From Deltaproteobacteria bacterium RIFOXYA12_FULL_58_15 (GTDB lineage Bacteria > Myxococcota > XYA12-FULL-58-9), in NCBI GenBank assembly GCA_001798605.1, contig MGST01000218.1, positions 1-37,413 of the forward strand: a stretch of DNA of 37,413 bases, given 5' to 3'. Under the pieces are notes generated by a model. That model did not search any database, was not told the origin of the DNA, and worked only from the letters and a program-made list of their open reading frames with translations. Position numbers and translations under genes: made by a program. Shown here piece by piece: positions 15,922 to 24,335 of this stretch (position 1 is the first letter of the stretch; every line of letters begins with the position of its first letter).

Positions 15922-18900
15922 TCAACCATCGGCGACGATAGAGGAAAGCTGTTCGAAAAGCTTTTCCAGATCATCTGGTTGGCTGCCGCCCGCCTGTGCG
16001 AGCTCGGGCTTGCCGCCGCCACGTCCACCGATAATTGGCGCGAGATCTTTGACCAGCTTGCCCGCCTGGAAGCGTTTGGTGAGGTCTGTTGTGACCGCAA
16101 TCAGGAGGGTTGCCTTGTCAAGGTCGCGTCCGCCGAGACAGAGGATTCCGGACTGCATGCGATCGCGTAGCTTGTCGGCGAGCTCTCGCAGCTCTTTGCC
16201 ACCGATGCCGTCGACCCGCGTGGCGATGACACGGACCCCAGAGACATCCTTCGCTCTTGCAAGCAAGTCGCCTGCTGCATCGGTGAGCTGGCTGAGCTTG
16301 GCGTTGTCGAGTTTCTTCTCGTTGTCACGGTTGGTCTTTTCCAAAGCCGCGAGGGCCGTGAGAATGCCGCCGGTATCAACGCCACGAAACCTCTCGGCGA
16401 TGGCATCCACTTCAGTGGAGCGAGCGTTGCTGATTTGCACGGTGGCATGCCAACAGTCGCGCACGGTCTGCGCTGCGGATGCTGTGAACCCTTCTTTGAG
16501 GCATGGAGCTTCGACGTCACCCACCACGAACGGCGTCGGCTCAATGTTGAGCTCCCCGAGCTCCTGTACGAGCTGATTGTTCTGGCGGATCTTTTTCGCG
16601 ATTGTGCGTAGTGTCGGTTGGTCATTGTCTGCCTGTGGCTGGTCGGGATGTTGCAACATCGACTCCAATCGGCCCAGCCAACCTGCGAGTCGAAGTGCAC
16701 GCTGCCGCGCCGGATTGCCAACCTCCGCTTCGATGCGGCGGACGCCGGAGGCCACGGCCTCCTCGTTGGTGATGAGGAGCATGTCGATGTCAGCGGTGGA
16801 CTTGGCGTGGGTGCCGCCACAGAATTCGATTGAAGTGCCCATCGTCAGCACGCGAACCACGTCGCCGTATTTCTCACCGAACAGGGCCATTGCTCCCTTC
16901 TTCTTGGCCACATCAAATGGTAGGACCTCGGTGATGACTTCGTTGGCTTCGGCAATTCGATTGTTGGCGTCGTCTTCGACCGCTCGCAGTTGAGCCCATG
17001 TCGGTGCCTCGAACTGAGCGTAGTCAAACCGGAGGTGCTCAGGATCAACCAGAGAGCCTTGCTGCTTGACGTGATCACCGAGCACCCCACGCAACGAAGC
17101 ATGCAAGAGGTGTGTGGCGGAATGGTGGGCACGTGTGAGCTTTCGGACATCGGGCTCGTAACCAGCCCACACTTTGTCGCCGAGACTCAAGGTCCCATCG
17201 AGAATTCGACAGTGACAAACTGTGAGACCCTCAATGGGTCTTTTCACATCGACCACTTCAATCACCAGATTGTCGTTGACGATCATACCCGAGTCGCCGA
17301 CCTGCCCACCGGACTCGCCATAGAACGGTGTCGGATCGACAACCAAGGCGACCTCACCGGCGTCGGCTTTGTCGACCTCGACCCCGCCCTGGACAATCGC
17401 GCGGATGGTCGCGTGTGCCTCAATATAATGGGTGCCGTCTGCGTCCCGTTTGCGCCAATGTCCGGTTCGGGATTCTAGGGGCTCATCCTCGTGGGGATAA
17501 CCGATGAACTCGACGCTGCCGAGTCTTTGGCTCAGCGCTTTGTAAACATCAGCCACCGCGGTGGTGCCGACTTTGGAGCCCTTGCTGCCTTCCTTCTGTT
17601 TCTTTACGAGCTTTTCGAAACCGTCGAGATCAACACCAAGGCCGTTTTCTTCGGCAATGACCTCGGTGAGATCGGGTGGGAACCCGTAGGTATCTTTGAG
17701 GGTGAAGGTGTCCTCGCCAGTTACCACCTTGCCGCCGTTCTTTTGGGTTTGCGCGATACGGGCGTTGAGAAGCTTGAGACCGGTGTCGATGGTACGGCGA
17801 AAACCCTTCTCTTCTGTCTGTGCGACCAAGCTGATGAGAGATTGGGAGTCCCCGAGCTCCTCAAAAACGTCGCCCATGATTTCGACGACTTTGGCGCAGG
17901 CGTGATGCAAGAACAGCTCATTCTCGAAGCCTAGTTTTTTGCCGTGGCGAACGGCGCGCCGCATGATGCGGCGCATGACGTAGCCGCGGGCGGTGTTGCT
18001 CGGCTGCACTCCGTCTGCCACCAAAAATGCGGTGGCACGGGCGTGATCGGCGATGACCCGCATGCTGACATCATTATCGCTGTCGCCGCCGCAGTAGGGC
18101 TTGCCGACTGTTTCGGCGACCACATCGATGATCGGTTGAAACAAGTCGGTGTGATAGTTGGAGCTCTTGCCCTGTAGCAGGGCTGTCAATCTCTCCAGGC
18201 CCATGCCGGTGTCGACGCTGGGCTTGGGCAATAACACCATCTCGTCCGCCGATTTGCGCTCGTACTGCATGAAGACGTTATTCCAGATCTCCATGACGCG
18301 GCCGGTTTCGAAGTCCTCGGGGGTCGGTTCGCCGTCGCCACCTTGGTCGTAATGAATCTCGGTGCAGGGGCCGCACGGGCCGGTGGGACCCATGGCCCAG
18401 AAGTTGTCCTTGGCACCCATGCCGAGGATACGCTCATCGGACAGGCCGGAAATCTTGCGCCAAAGGTCCCTTGCTTCGTCATCGGGGCCGAGGTCACCTT
18501 CACCGCCAAACACGGTGACCCACAAGCGGTTCGGGGCGAGCCCGATCTCCTTGGTGACGAATTCCCAAGCCAGCTTGATGGCTTCTTCTTTGAAGTAATC
18601 GCCAAAGGAGAAGTTGCCGAGCATCTCGAAGAGGGTGTGATGCCTAGCGGTGCGGCCAACCTCACCGAGGTCGTTGTGCTTGCCGGCGACGCGCATACAC
18701 TTTTGTGACGAAGTGGCCCGGTTGTACGGCCGTTTCTCCGCACCGACGAAGACGTCCTTGAATTGCACCATGCCGGCATTGGTGAACATCAGGGTCGGGT
18801 CGTTGGCTGGAACCAACGAGCTTGACTTGACCACAGCGTGTCCGTGCCCGGCAAAAAAGTCGATGAAGTGCTGTCTGATTGCTTTGGATGATTCGCTCAT
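15922..18900 (-). CDS. alaS: Alanyl-tRNA synthetase
   Basis: Attaches alanine to tRNA-Ala. The 992-residue protein shows all expected parts: the class II catalytic core starting MSESSKAIRQHFIDFFAGHGH, VKSSSLVPANDPTLMFTNAGM, GMGLERLTALLQGK, the tRNA-recognition domain with ARGYVMRRIMRRAVRHG, the editing domain with the zinc ligands in HHSATHLLH and CGGTH, and the C-terminal domain ending in GGRGGGKPELAQAGG. The ATG at 18900 is chosen because the family starts at SSKAIRQHF; the frame is open another 24 codons upstream. It is over 100 residues longer than E. coli AlaRS, and much of the excess (about 80 residues) lies in the helical linker between editing and C-terminal domains (about 730-885). 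The PDZ gene follows 112 bases downstream on the same strand. Confidence 0.97.
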   Translation of the reverse strand: MSESSKAIRQHFIDFFAGHGHAVVKSSSLVPANDPTLMFTNAGMVQFKDVFVGAEKRPYNRATSSQKCMRVAGKHNDLGEVGRTARHHTLFEMLGNFSFGDYFKEEAIKLAWEFVTKEIGLAPNRLWVTVFGGEGDLGPDDEARDLWRKISGLSDERILGMGAKDNFWAMGPTGPCGPCTEIHYDQGGDGEPTPEDFETGRVMEIWNNVFMQYERKSADEMVLLPKPSVDTGMGLERLTALLQGKSSNYHTDLFQPIIDVVAETVGKPYCGGDSDNDVSMRVIADHARATAFLVADGVQPSNTARGYVMRRIMRRAVRHGKKLGFENELFLHHACAKVVEIMGDVFEELGDSQSLISLVAQTEEKGFRRTIDTGLKLLNARIAQTQKNGGKVVTGEDTFTLKDTYGFPPDLTEVIAEENGLGVDLDGFEKLVKKQKEGSKGSKVGTTAVADVYKALSQRLGSVEFIGYPHEDEPLESRTGHWRKRDADGTHYIEAHATIRAIVQGGVEVDKADAGEVALVVDPTPFYGESGGQVGDSGMIVNDNLVIEVVDVKRPIEGLTVCHCRILDGTLSLGDKVWAGYEPDVRKLTRAHHSATHLLHASLRGVLGDHVKQQGSLVDPEHLRFDYAQFEAPTWAQLRAVEDDANNRIAEANEVITEVLPFDVAKKKGAMALFGEKYGDVVRVLTMGTSIEFCGGTHAKSTADIDMLLITNEEAVASGVRRIEAEVGNPARQRALRLAGWLGRLESMLQHPDQPQADNDQPTLRTIAKKIRQNNQLVQELGELNIEPTPFVVGDVEAPCLKEGFTASAAQTVRDCWHATVQISNARSTEVDAIAERFRGVDTGGILTALAALEKTNRDNEKKLDNAKLSQLTDAAGDLLARAKDVSGVRVIATRVDGIGGKELRELADKLRDRMQSGILCLGGRDLDKATLLIAVTTDLTKRFQAGKLVKDLAPIIGGRGGGKPELAQAGGSQPDDLEKLFEQLSSIVADG

Positions 18901-19035
18901 GATGGCAGGCCTGGTAGCACACCGGCCCTGTCCGCGGCAATGTTCTCTTGCGTCAATGGGATGCTCAGGCATCGATCCTGTCCTTGGGGATGTTGTTGCA
19001 GGTGGACCGTCCTTGCCATGCGGCGTCGAAAACCC

Positions 19036-19064
19036 TTGACACTGTGACGCGGTGTGTTAAGCCT
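19036..19064 (+). promoter_or_regulatory. Candidate sigma70-type promoter for the phasin-like gene
   Basis: A perfect TTGACA (19036-19041) lies 16-17 bases before a weak TAAGCC/AAGCCT element, about 25 bases ahead of the ribosome binding site GGAGAGG of the gene starting at 19091. The -10 element is poor, so this call rests mainly on the -35 match and position in the divergent alaS/phasin intergenic region. Confidence 0.35.
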
Positions 19065-19090
19065 GCCAAAATTCTGGTTGGAGAGGTGCC

Positions 19091-19483
19091 ATGACAAAGA
19101 CAGCAAAGAATCGAGCTGAGGACTTGTTTCACGGTCTGCAGAAGAAGGCCAAGGCCTTCGCAGAGGCTGAGGAAGGGGTGGTCCACACAGCCAAGGATTT
19201 GATGCGCAACGGCTTGAGCGCCGCCGACGTGACCTCCAAGCTTGAGGAACTGGTTGGCAAAGTCAAAGCCAATGCAATTTTAGAAAAGCTCGATCCCCAG
19301 GGTGCCTTGGCTGCCTTCAACGGGTACCGTGACGACGTTGAAAGACGTGTCGACGAAGTGATTAGGGGGGTGTTGGGCTCATTGCCAGTTGCCACCAAGG
19401 TCGATTTCAAGGGGCTGCAGAAGGAAGTCGTATCCCTGCGGAAAAAAGTTGAAACCCTAAAAAAACAGGTAACTAGACAGTAG
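19091..19483 (+). CDS. Phasin-like coiled-coil protein
   Basis: A 130-residue, highly charged, all-helical protein with no signal peptide or membrane segment. The N-terminal part is amphipathic (AEDLFHGLQKKAKAFAEAEE) and the C-terminal part reads VDFKGLQKEVVSLRKKVETL, a leucine/valine heptad coiled coil preceded by LGSLPVATK. This arrangement, a short linker with a Pro followed by a coiled coil, is like polyhydroxyalkanoate granule-associated proteins (phasin family), which coat storage granules. No PHA synthase gene is in the window, so the assignment is tentative; a general coiled-coil or ribosome-associated protein is possible. The ATG at 19091 has GGAGAGG at good spacing. It starts 190 bases from the divergent alaS. 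Confidence 0.7.
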   Translation: MTKTAKNRAEDLFHGLQKKAKAFAEAEEGVVHTAKDLMRNGLSAADVTSKLEELVGKVKANAILEKLDPQGALAAFNGYRDDVERRVDEVIRGVLGSLPVATKVDFKGLQKEVVSLRKKVETLKKQVTRQ

Positions 19484-19531
19484 ACAGAAGCAAAGGATCG
19501 TCTGGCGCAAATTGAGTGCCTGTCAAAGGTA

Positions 19532-19616
19532 GGTCCCGGTGGGAGAAATACCCACCAACCGCTTGAACAACCAGGGATTCCCGGTCGTCCCACACGTGTG
19601 AAGACGAATGGGGACC
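19532..19616 (+). promoter_or_regulatory. Possible structured RNA leader upstream of the lytic transglycosylase gene
   Basis: Within the 269-base gap between 19483 and 19753 the plus strand can fold into a closed multibranch shape. GGTCCC (19532-19537) pairs with GGGACC (19611-19616) to enclose an 85-base region. Directly stacked on it, GGTGGG (19538-19543) pairs with CCCACC (19551-19556) over a 7-base loop. A third stem, TCGTC (19585-19589) with GACGA (19603-19607), holds an inner CAC/GTG with loop ACGT. I cannot match it to a known riboswitch; it may be an unnamed RNA element or chance pairing. Confidence 0.35.
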
Positions 19617-19621
19617 AAACA

Positions 19622-19750
19622 ATGAGAAGTCTGTCCTCCCTGGTTGTTGGGCTGATCAGCGCAACGTCTTGCTGGATCTTGCCGACAACCACTCGTGTCC
19701 CCACTGTTGCGATGTGCTTCCAATTGGGGGAGCGAAACAGCGAGTGTTGA
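19622..19750 (+). CDS. Possible 42-residue leader ORF before the lytic transglycosylase
   Basis: An ATG at 19622, only 6 bases after the putative RNA structure, opens a 42-codon frame whose N-terminus is signal-like (MRSLSSLVVGLISATSC, then WILPTTTRVP) and whose TGA lies two bases before the ATG of the transglycosylase at 19753. It could be a leader peptide that couples translation, a tiny lipoprotein, or noise. No good ribosome binding site is seen, and I recognise no family. Confidence 0.25.
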   Translation: MRSLSSLVVGLISATSCWILPTTTRVPTVAMCFQLGERNSEC

Positions 19751-19752
19751 AT

Positions 19753-20481
19753 ATGGATAAACTCTCAACAATGGGTACTGAGAGCAGTCGGAATTGGCTC
19801 CGCGTGGTAGGGGCTGTCTTGCTGCTTGGCTTGGGAATGGGGTCCACCCATGCCGTGGCCGACGAAGTTGCGGTACTGTTGGCGTCCCGCACATCACAGG
19901 TCATGATGACTCCTCGGGATCCATTGGCGTTCATGGGTGAGCTCGATTACGTCCTCCCGCGTCCGGTGGTGGTGATGAGCCGACGGGATGCCGTGGCTCA
20001 GGAATTGCTCCACTATTCGCGGACAATGAGCGAGAAAGATGCGCTGCGCACGGCACGGGCACTCTGTGATGAGGCCGGGGCGCTCGGCTGGGATCCCTTC
20101 ATGTATGTGGCGGTGATCCATGTGGAGAGTTCCTACAACCATCTAGCAGTCTCTCCCGTGGGCGCAGAGGGGCTCATGCAGTTGATGCCCTTCACCGCGG
20201 AATGGATGGCAGAACAAATCGAGCTCGAGTTTGCCCAGGGCAACAGTTTCGACCCAGTTATCAATGTTCGCCTCGGCACCCACTATCTCGAGCATTTGCG
20301 CACTCGGTTTGATCGCATGGACCTGGTGTTAACCGCTTACAATCGTGGGCCCACCGCCACTCGGTACATTTTGGCGCACAACAAGGGTCTGCCCCGTAAC
20401 GTTCGGGATTTCTACGCTACCAAGGTCCTCGAAAAATACAGTGTGTTGCGATCGAAATACCGGCACCTGCCACTTGGTTGA
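19753..20481 (+). CDS. Lytic transglycosylase, SLT family (membrane-anchored or exported)
   Basis: A 242-residue exported murein lytic transglycosylase, which cuts peptidoglycan strands to form 1,6-anhydro ends. After a short polar start, residues about 17-36 form a hydrophobic signal/anchor (LRVVGAVLLLGLGMGSTHAVA; cleavage possible after AVA). The catalytic domain starts near residue 80 and has the SLT motifs: the catalytic Glu125 in HVESSYN, then SPVGAEGLMQLMP, then NVRLGTHYLEHLR and LTAYNRGP. The order matches the MltC/Slt70-type family. The ATG at 19753 is used because it gives a short positively charged N-terminus; the ATG at 19771 is an alternative. No clear ribosome binding site is visible. 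The leader ORF and the structured region lie upstream. Confidence 0.88.
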   Translation: MDKLSTMGTESSRNWLRVVGAVLLLGLGMGSTHAVADEVAVLLASRTSQVMMTPRDPLAFMGELDYVLPRPVVVMSRRDAVAQELLHYSRTMSEKDALRTARALCDEAGALGWDPFMYVAVIHVESSYNHLAVSPVGAEGLMQLMPFTAEWMAEQIELEFAQGNSFDPVINVRLGTHYLEHLRTRFDRMDLVLTAYNRGPTATRYILAHNKGLPRNVRDFYATKVLEKYSVLRSKYRHLPLG

Positions 20482-20519
20482 CTCGCTCCACTCGATTTAT
20501 CCGGCAATTGAAGGATAGA

Positions 20520-20552
20520 CAATGGCATGGCGGATTGCACCCGATGCCATTG
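20520..20552 (+). repeat. Perfect 9-base inverted repeat upstream of the glg operon
   Basis: CAATGGCAT (20520-20528) and ATGCCATTG (20544-20552) form a perfect 9-base palindrome with a 15-base spacer, in the 117-base gap between the transglycosylase and glgC. No T-run follows, so an intrinsic terminator is not well supported. It could be an operator for the glg operon or a hairpin that limits readthrough. Confidence 0.45.
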
Positions 20553-20598
20553 ACCAGCCGCCCGGCGTTCCGTAGGTTCGCACACGGGGGGCGATCAT

Positions 20599-21843
20599 AT
20601 GCGGGGTTGTGTGGAACCACTAGCGATTCACCCTGATGTCATCAAACAGGTGCTCACCCTGATACTTGCTGGTGGGCGTGGCGAGCGTCTTGACCCCTTG
20701 ACCCGCCACCGCTCAAAGCCGTCGGTGCCGTTTGGAGGTACTTTCCGCATCATCGATTTCGTTTTGGCCAACGCGGTCAATTCTGGCCTGCGGCAGATCT
20801 GTTTGCTAACTCAGTACAAAGCAACTTCGTTGATGCGTCACATCAACACCGGGTGGAACATCCTGTCTGCCGAGCTAGGGGAGTTCATTTACACCATACC
20901 CCCACAGCTGCGTGTGAGTGACCATTGGTACCTTGGCACCGTCGACGCCGTGTACCAGAATGTTTACACCATTGGAAAGGTGCGACCATCCTATGTTCTG
21001 GTGCTCTCCGGTGATCATGTCTACCGCATGGACTATCGTGAGTTGATTGCAGAGCACATTGCCAAACACGCAGAGCTGACTCTGGCGGTCACCAATGTTC
21101 CAGCGGCTGACTCAGCAAGGTACGGTGTGGTGGAGCGATCGGCGGAGGGTTGGGTCACGGGATACAAAGAGAAACCAAGCTTGGTTGGTGGTGACGAGAT
21201 CACCGCCAATATGGGCATCTTTCTTTTTGATACCAATTTGTTGATCGATGCGGTCAGCAGGGATGCGAGTCGCCAAGATTCGCGCCACGATTTTGGCCAC
21301 GATCTTATTCCTGAGCTCTTGCAACGGGGTGCGCGGGTCTACGCGCATCGGTTCAAGAGTGCTGGGAGCAAACCCGAGCCCTATTGGCGCGACATCGGCA
21401 CCCGAGATGCCTACTACGAAGCAAACATGGATTTGGTCTCGGTCTCGCCACATTTCAGCCTTTACGATCGCACGTGGCCGATTCGCTCTGCGCCCATTCA
21501 AGCGCCGCCTGCGAAGTTTGTTTTTTCCGGAGGTGAGCTGAATCGAGTGGGGCAGGCCCACGATTCCCTGGTCTCGCCGGGGGTGGTTATAAGTGGTGGC
21601 AGCGTTAGGGGCACCATTTTGGGGCCCAATTGTCGTGTGAATTCCTGGGCGACGGTGGAAGAGTCGATTCTCATGGATGGTGTTGATGTTGGGCGCCACA
21701 GCATGGTGCGCAGGGCGATCATCGACAAATACGTGGTCTTGCCGCCCTATTCGAGAATCGGGGTTGATGCGGACCGCGACCGAGAGCGTTTTACTGTGAC
21801 GTCGAGCGGTATCGTCATCGTCCCGCGCGACGCGGTATTGTAG
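20599..21843 (+). CDS. glgC: Glucose-1-phosphate adenylyltransferase (ADP-glucose pyrophosphorylase)
   Basis: Makes ADP-glucose from glucose-1-phosphate and ATP, the committed step for glycogen or maltose-1-phosphate synthesis. The 414-residue protein has the complete catalytic set: GGRGERLDPLTRHRSKPSVPFGG (nucleotide loop from residue 25, Arg30 kept), RIIDFVLAN, WYLGTVDAVYQN, LSGDHVYRMDY (catalytic Asp), YKEKP (glucose-1-phosphate site) and YWRDIGTRDAYYEAN (metal Asp), followed by a left-handed beta-helix C-terminal domain (VSPGVVISGGSV, ILGPNCRVNSWATVEESIL). The length is close to E. coli GlgC. The ATG at 20599 follows a GGGGGG-type ribosome binding site. It is the first of three closely spaced genes; the next starts 9 bases after its stop. 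Confidence 0.95.
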   Translation: MRGCVEPLAIHPDVIKQVLTLILAGGRGERLDPLTRHRSKPSVPFGGTFRIIDFVLANAVNSGLRQICLLTQYKATSLMRHINTGWNILSAELGEFIYTIPPQLRVSDHWYLGTVDAVYQNVYTIGKVRPSYVLVLSGDHVYRMDYRELIAEHIAKHAELTLAVTNVPAADSARYGVVERSAEGWVTGYKEKPSLVGGDEITANMGIFLFDTNLLIDAVSRDASRQDSRHDFGHDLIPELLQRGARVYAHRFKSAGSKPEPYWRDIGTRDAYYEANMDLVSVSPHFSLYDRTWPIRSAPIQAPPAKFVFSGGELNRVGQAHDSLVSPGVVISGGSVRGTILGPNCRVNSWATVEESILMDGVDVGRHSMVRRAIIDKYVVLPPYSRIGVDADRDRERFTVTSSGIVIVPRDAVL

Positions 21844-21852
21844 GAGCCATTG

Positions 21853-23133
21853 ATGCGCAAGACAGTCGCAATCGTGTTTGCGGGCGGGCGGGCGGAGGAG
21901 CTCTCCGTGTTGACCCAGCGTAGGCCCAAGTCTGCCATTGTGTATGGCGGGGCCTATCGGATGATCGATTTTGCTCTGACCAATCTGGCCAATACCGAGG
22001 GTATCACCAATGTCGGCATTCTTACGCAGTACCGGCCGTCATCTTTGATAGACCATGTGGGCATTGGATTGCCTTGGGATTTCGTTGGCACACGGCGCGG
22101 CGTACGAATACTGCCTCCCTACACAGGGCCTCAAGGGGCCCAGTTCTATCGCGGTACGGCGGATGCGTTGTATCAAAACATAGACTACTTCGATCTCTAT
22201 CAGCCCGATGATGTCCTCATCGTCTCGGCCGATCATGCCTATCACACCAGCTATGAGCCGCTCCTACGGTTTCACATGGAGCGCGCCGCAGATGCAACCT
22301 TGGCATTCACGCCGGTCGCGCACAATCCCTCTCGTTTTGGCATAGGTGAGCTCACCGCCGACGGTCGGATGGTTAGCTATGCAGAGAAACCCGAGCATCC
22401 TCGCAGTAACTTGGCGTCGATGACCGTCTACGTGTTCAAGCGGGAGGTGTTGGTCGAGGAGCTCAAGAGACACGCCGAGAGTCAGGAGAAGCCTCGGTCA
22501 TTCCATATCTACGACGAGATACTGCCGCGGATGATGGAGCGCCGCCATGTCTTTGGCTGGGTCTATCACGGAGACTGGGAGTATGCTCGGACGCTGGATG
22601 CCTATTTTGAAGCGCATCAGGGGCTTTTGGGGGAGAACCCGCGTTGGGATCAAAACGTCGCCAAGGTCCGTACCAACTCCATGGAGGGTCGGGCAGCGAC
22701 ACCGCCACCCGCAAAGGTGGGTCCCGGCGGCAGCGTCATGGATTCCATCATCACTGGCGGTTGCAATATTGCCGGTGCGGTGGAGCGTTCCGTTTTGTCG
22801 CCAGGCGTGGTGGTCGAGCCTGGAGCGGTGGTGCGCGACTCCGTGCTGTGGGACAACGTCGTCGTCAGGTCGGGCGCGATCGTCGATCGGGTTATCTGTG
22901 ACAAGAGATGTGTGATCGCAAGTGGTGCCCACGTTGGGTTGGGCGAGCTGTTTCCGTCCAATGAAGAGCTACCTGGTTCGCTCTCCTGTGGCGCGACGGT
23001 GTTGGGAATGGATGTCCATGTCCCTGCTGGTGCGAAGATCGGACGTAATTGCATCATTTATCCGCGGGCGGCGGCGGCGGATCTTTCCGCACCGGTCGCC
23101 TCGGGGACAACGGTGCACATCGATGAGTTCTGA
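21853..23133 (+). CDS. GlgC paralogue, GlgD-like, probably catalytically impaired
   Basis: A 426-residue homologue of GlgC with the same fold and order, from FAGGRAEELSVLTQRRPKSAIVYGG to a beta-helix C-terminus. Key changes suggest it is not a good catalyst: the nucleotide loop reads GGRAEELSVLT, so the Gly and Arg of GGxGTRL are gone, and the metal-binding WRDIGT block is replaced by WEYARTLDAYFEAH, so that Asp is lost. The Asp of SADHAYHT and the Lys of YAEKP are retained. It is therefore comparable to GlgD of Firmicutes, a regulatory partner that forms a heterotetramer with GlgC; this is inference. AGGAG at 21842 sits 6 bases before the ATG at 21853 (a TTG at 21850 directly precedes it). 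It is 9 bases after glgC and 12 before the glycosyltransferase gene. Confidence 0.88.
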   Translation: MRKTVAIVFAGGRAEELSVLTQRRPKSAIVYGGAYRMIDFALTNLANTEGITNVGILTQYRPSSLIDHVGIGLPWDFVGTRRGVRILPPYTGPQGAQFYRGTADALYQNIDYFDLYQPDDVLIVSADHAYHTSYEPLLRFHMERAADATLAFTPVAHNPSRFGIGELTADGRMVSYAEKPEHPRSNLASMTVYVFKREVLVEELKRHAESQEKPRSFHIYDEILPRMMERRHVFGWVYHGDWEYARTLDAYFEAHQGLLGENPRWDQNVAKVRTNSMEGRAATPPPAKVGPGGSVMDSIITGGCNIAGAVERSVLSPGVVVEPGAVVRDSVLWDNVVVRSGAIVDRVICDKRCVIASGAHVGLGELFPSNEELPGSLSCGATVLGMDVHVPAGAKIGRNCIIYPRAAAADLSAPVASGTTVHIDEF

Positions 23134-23145
23134 TTCGAGGCGGCC

Positions 23146-24312
23146 ATGAAAGCGACGATCATTTCCAAGGAGTATCCGCCTCACGTTTACGGTGGCGCTG
23201 GGGTGCACGTGAAGTTTCTCACGCGTGAGCTCGCCAAACGCATGGCTGTGGAGGTGCGCTGTTTTGGTGAGCAGAAGCTGGAAGACGGTAATCTCCAGGT
23301 GTCGGGGTATCGGACGTGGGCGCGCATGTGGGAAGGGGATGAGCGCCGATTCAACTCAGTCTTGGGAACCCTCTCGGTTGATCTGTCGGTCGTCCGTGAT
23401 CCCATCGACAGTGACATTGTTCATACCCACACCTGGTATGCGGCGTGGGCGGGGTTTTTGGCCAAGAAGCTCTATGGGATCCCGTTGGTCTGCACTGTCC
23501 ACAGTCTCGAGCCCTTGCGGCCGTGGAAGGAAGAACAGCTCGGTGCGTCGTATCGGCTGTCGTCGTGGGCAGAGAAGGTGACGCTGGAAAACGCCGATCG
23601 CATAGTTGCGGTGTCGCATGGATCCAGAAAAGACATCATCGACTTGTTTGACGTCAACGAGAGCCGCGTCGAGGTCATTCACAACGGTATCGATCTCGAT
23701 CTTTATCGACCCGTGAATACCGACGGGACCCTCAAAGCCTATGGAATCGATCAGGATTACATTCTGTTTGTCGGTCGGGTCTCCCGACAGAAAGGCATCG
23801 AACACTTGATCGATGCAGTAGACATGATCGCCCCGTCGGTGAAAATTGTCCTGTGTACCAGCGCCCCCGATACCAAGGAGTTGCAAGCGGAGATCGCGGC
23901 GAAGGTCGCAGCGCAGCCGCGCATCGTCTGGATCAATTCTTTGCTGCGGGAAGACCAATACGTCGAATTGTACGCGCAGGCACGCTTGTTCGTATGCCCG
24001 TCGGTGTACGAGCCCTTCGGTATCATCAACCTAGAGGCGATGGCCTGCGAGACTCCGATTGTGGCGAGTCGCATAGGGGGAATTCTCGAAACCGTTGTGG
24101 ATGGCGAGACCGGCATACTCGTCGAACCAGGCAGTCCTGTTGCCATTGCCGACGCAGTCAATCAACTGTTGAAGAACCCAGAACGAGCGGCACAATTTGG
24201 CAAAAACGGTCGCAAGCGGGTCGAAGACCATTTTTCCTGGCCGCACATCGCTGATCAAACGGTGGGAATGTACGAACGCGTTGTGGAACAGTGGCGTTCG
24301 CGCGCGGAATAG
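23146..24312 (+). CDS. glgM: GT4 glycosyltransferase, GlgM-type (ADP-glucose-dependent glycogen/maltose-1-phosphate synthase)
   Basis: A 388-residue retaining GT-B enzyme of family GT4. It begins MKATIISKEYPPHVYGGAGVH, has HTHTWYAAWAG, TVHSLEPLRPWKEEQLG, ENADRIVAVS, VEVIHNGIDLDLY, ILFVGRVSRQKGIEHL, SVYEPFGIINLEAMACETPIVAS and a final helix, FSWPHIADQTVGMYERVVEQ. These are the motifs, nearly residue for residue, that I recall for the mycobacterial enzyme (Rv1212c, GlgM), of almost identical length. GlgM joins ADP-glucose to glucose-1-phosphate to give maltose-1-phosphate, or extends glycogen. E. coli-type GlgA is GT5 and about 90 residues longer. As the last gene of the glg operon it would use the ADP-glucose made by the first. 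The partner GlgE is not in the window. Confidence 0.93.
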   Translation: MKATIISKEYPPHVYGGAGVHVKFLTRELAKRMAVEVRCFGEQKLEDGNLQVSGYRTWARMWEGDERRFNSVLGTLSVDLSVVRDPIDSDIVHTHTWYAAWAGFLAKKLYGIPLVCTVHSLEPLRPWKEEQLGASYRLSSWAEKVTLENADRIVAVSHGSRKDIIDLFDVNESRVEVIHNGIDLDLYRPVNTDGTLKAYGIDQDYILFVGRVSRQKGIEHLIDAVDMIAPSVKIVLCTSAPDTKELQAEIAAKVAAQPRIVWINSLLREDQYVELYAQARLFVCPSVYEPFGIINLEAMACETPIVASRIGGILETVVDGETGILVEPGSPVAIADAVNQLLKNPERAAQFGKNGRKRVEDHFSWPHIADQTVGMYERVVEQWRSRAE

Positions 24313-24335
24313 CCGGTTGCCAGGTTGGATAGGCC

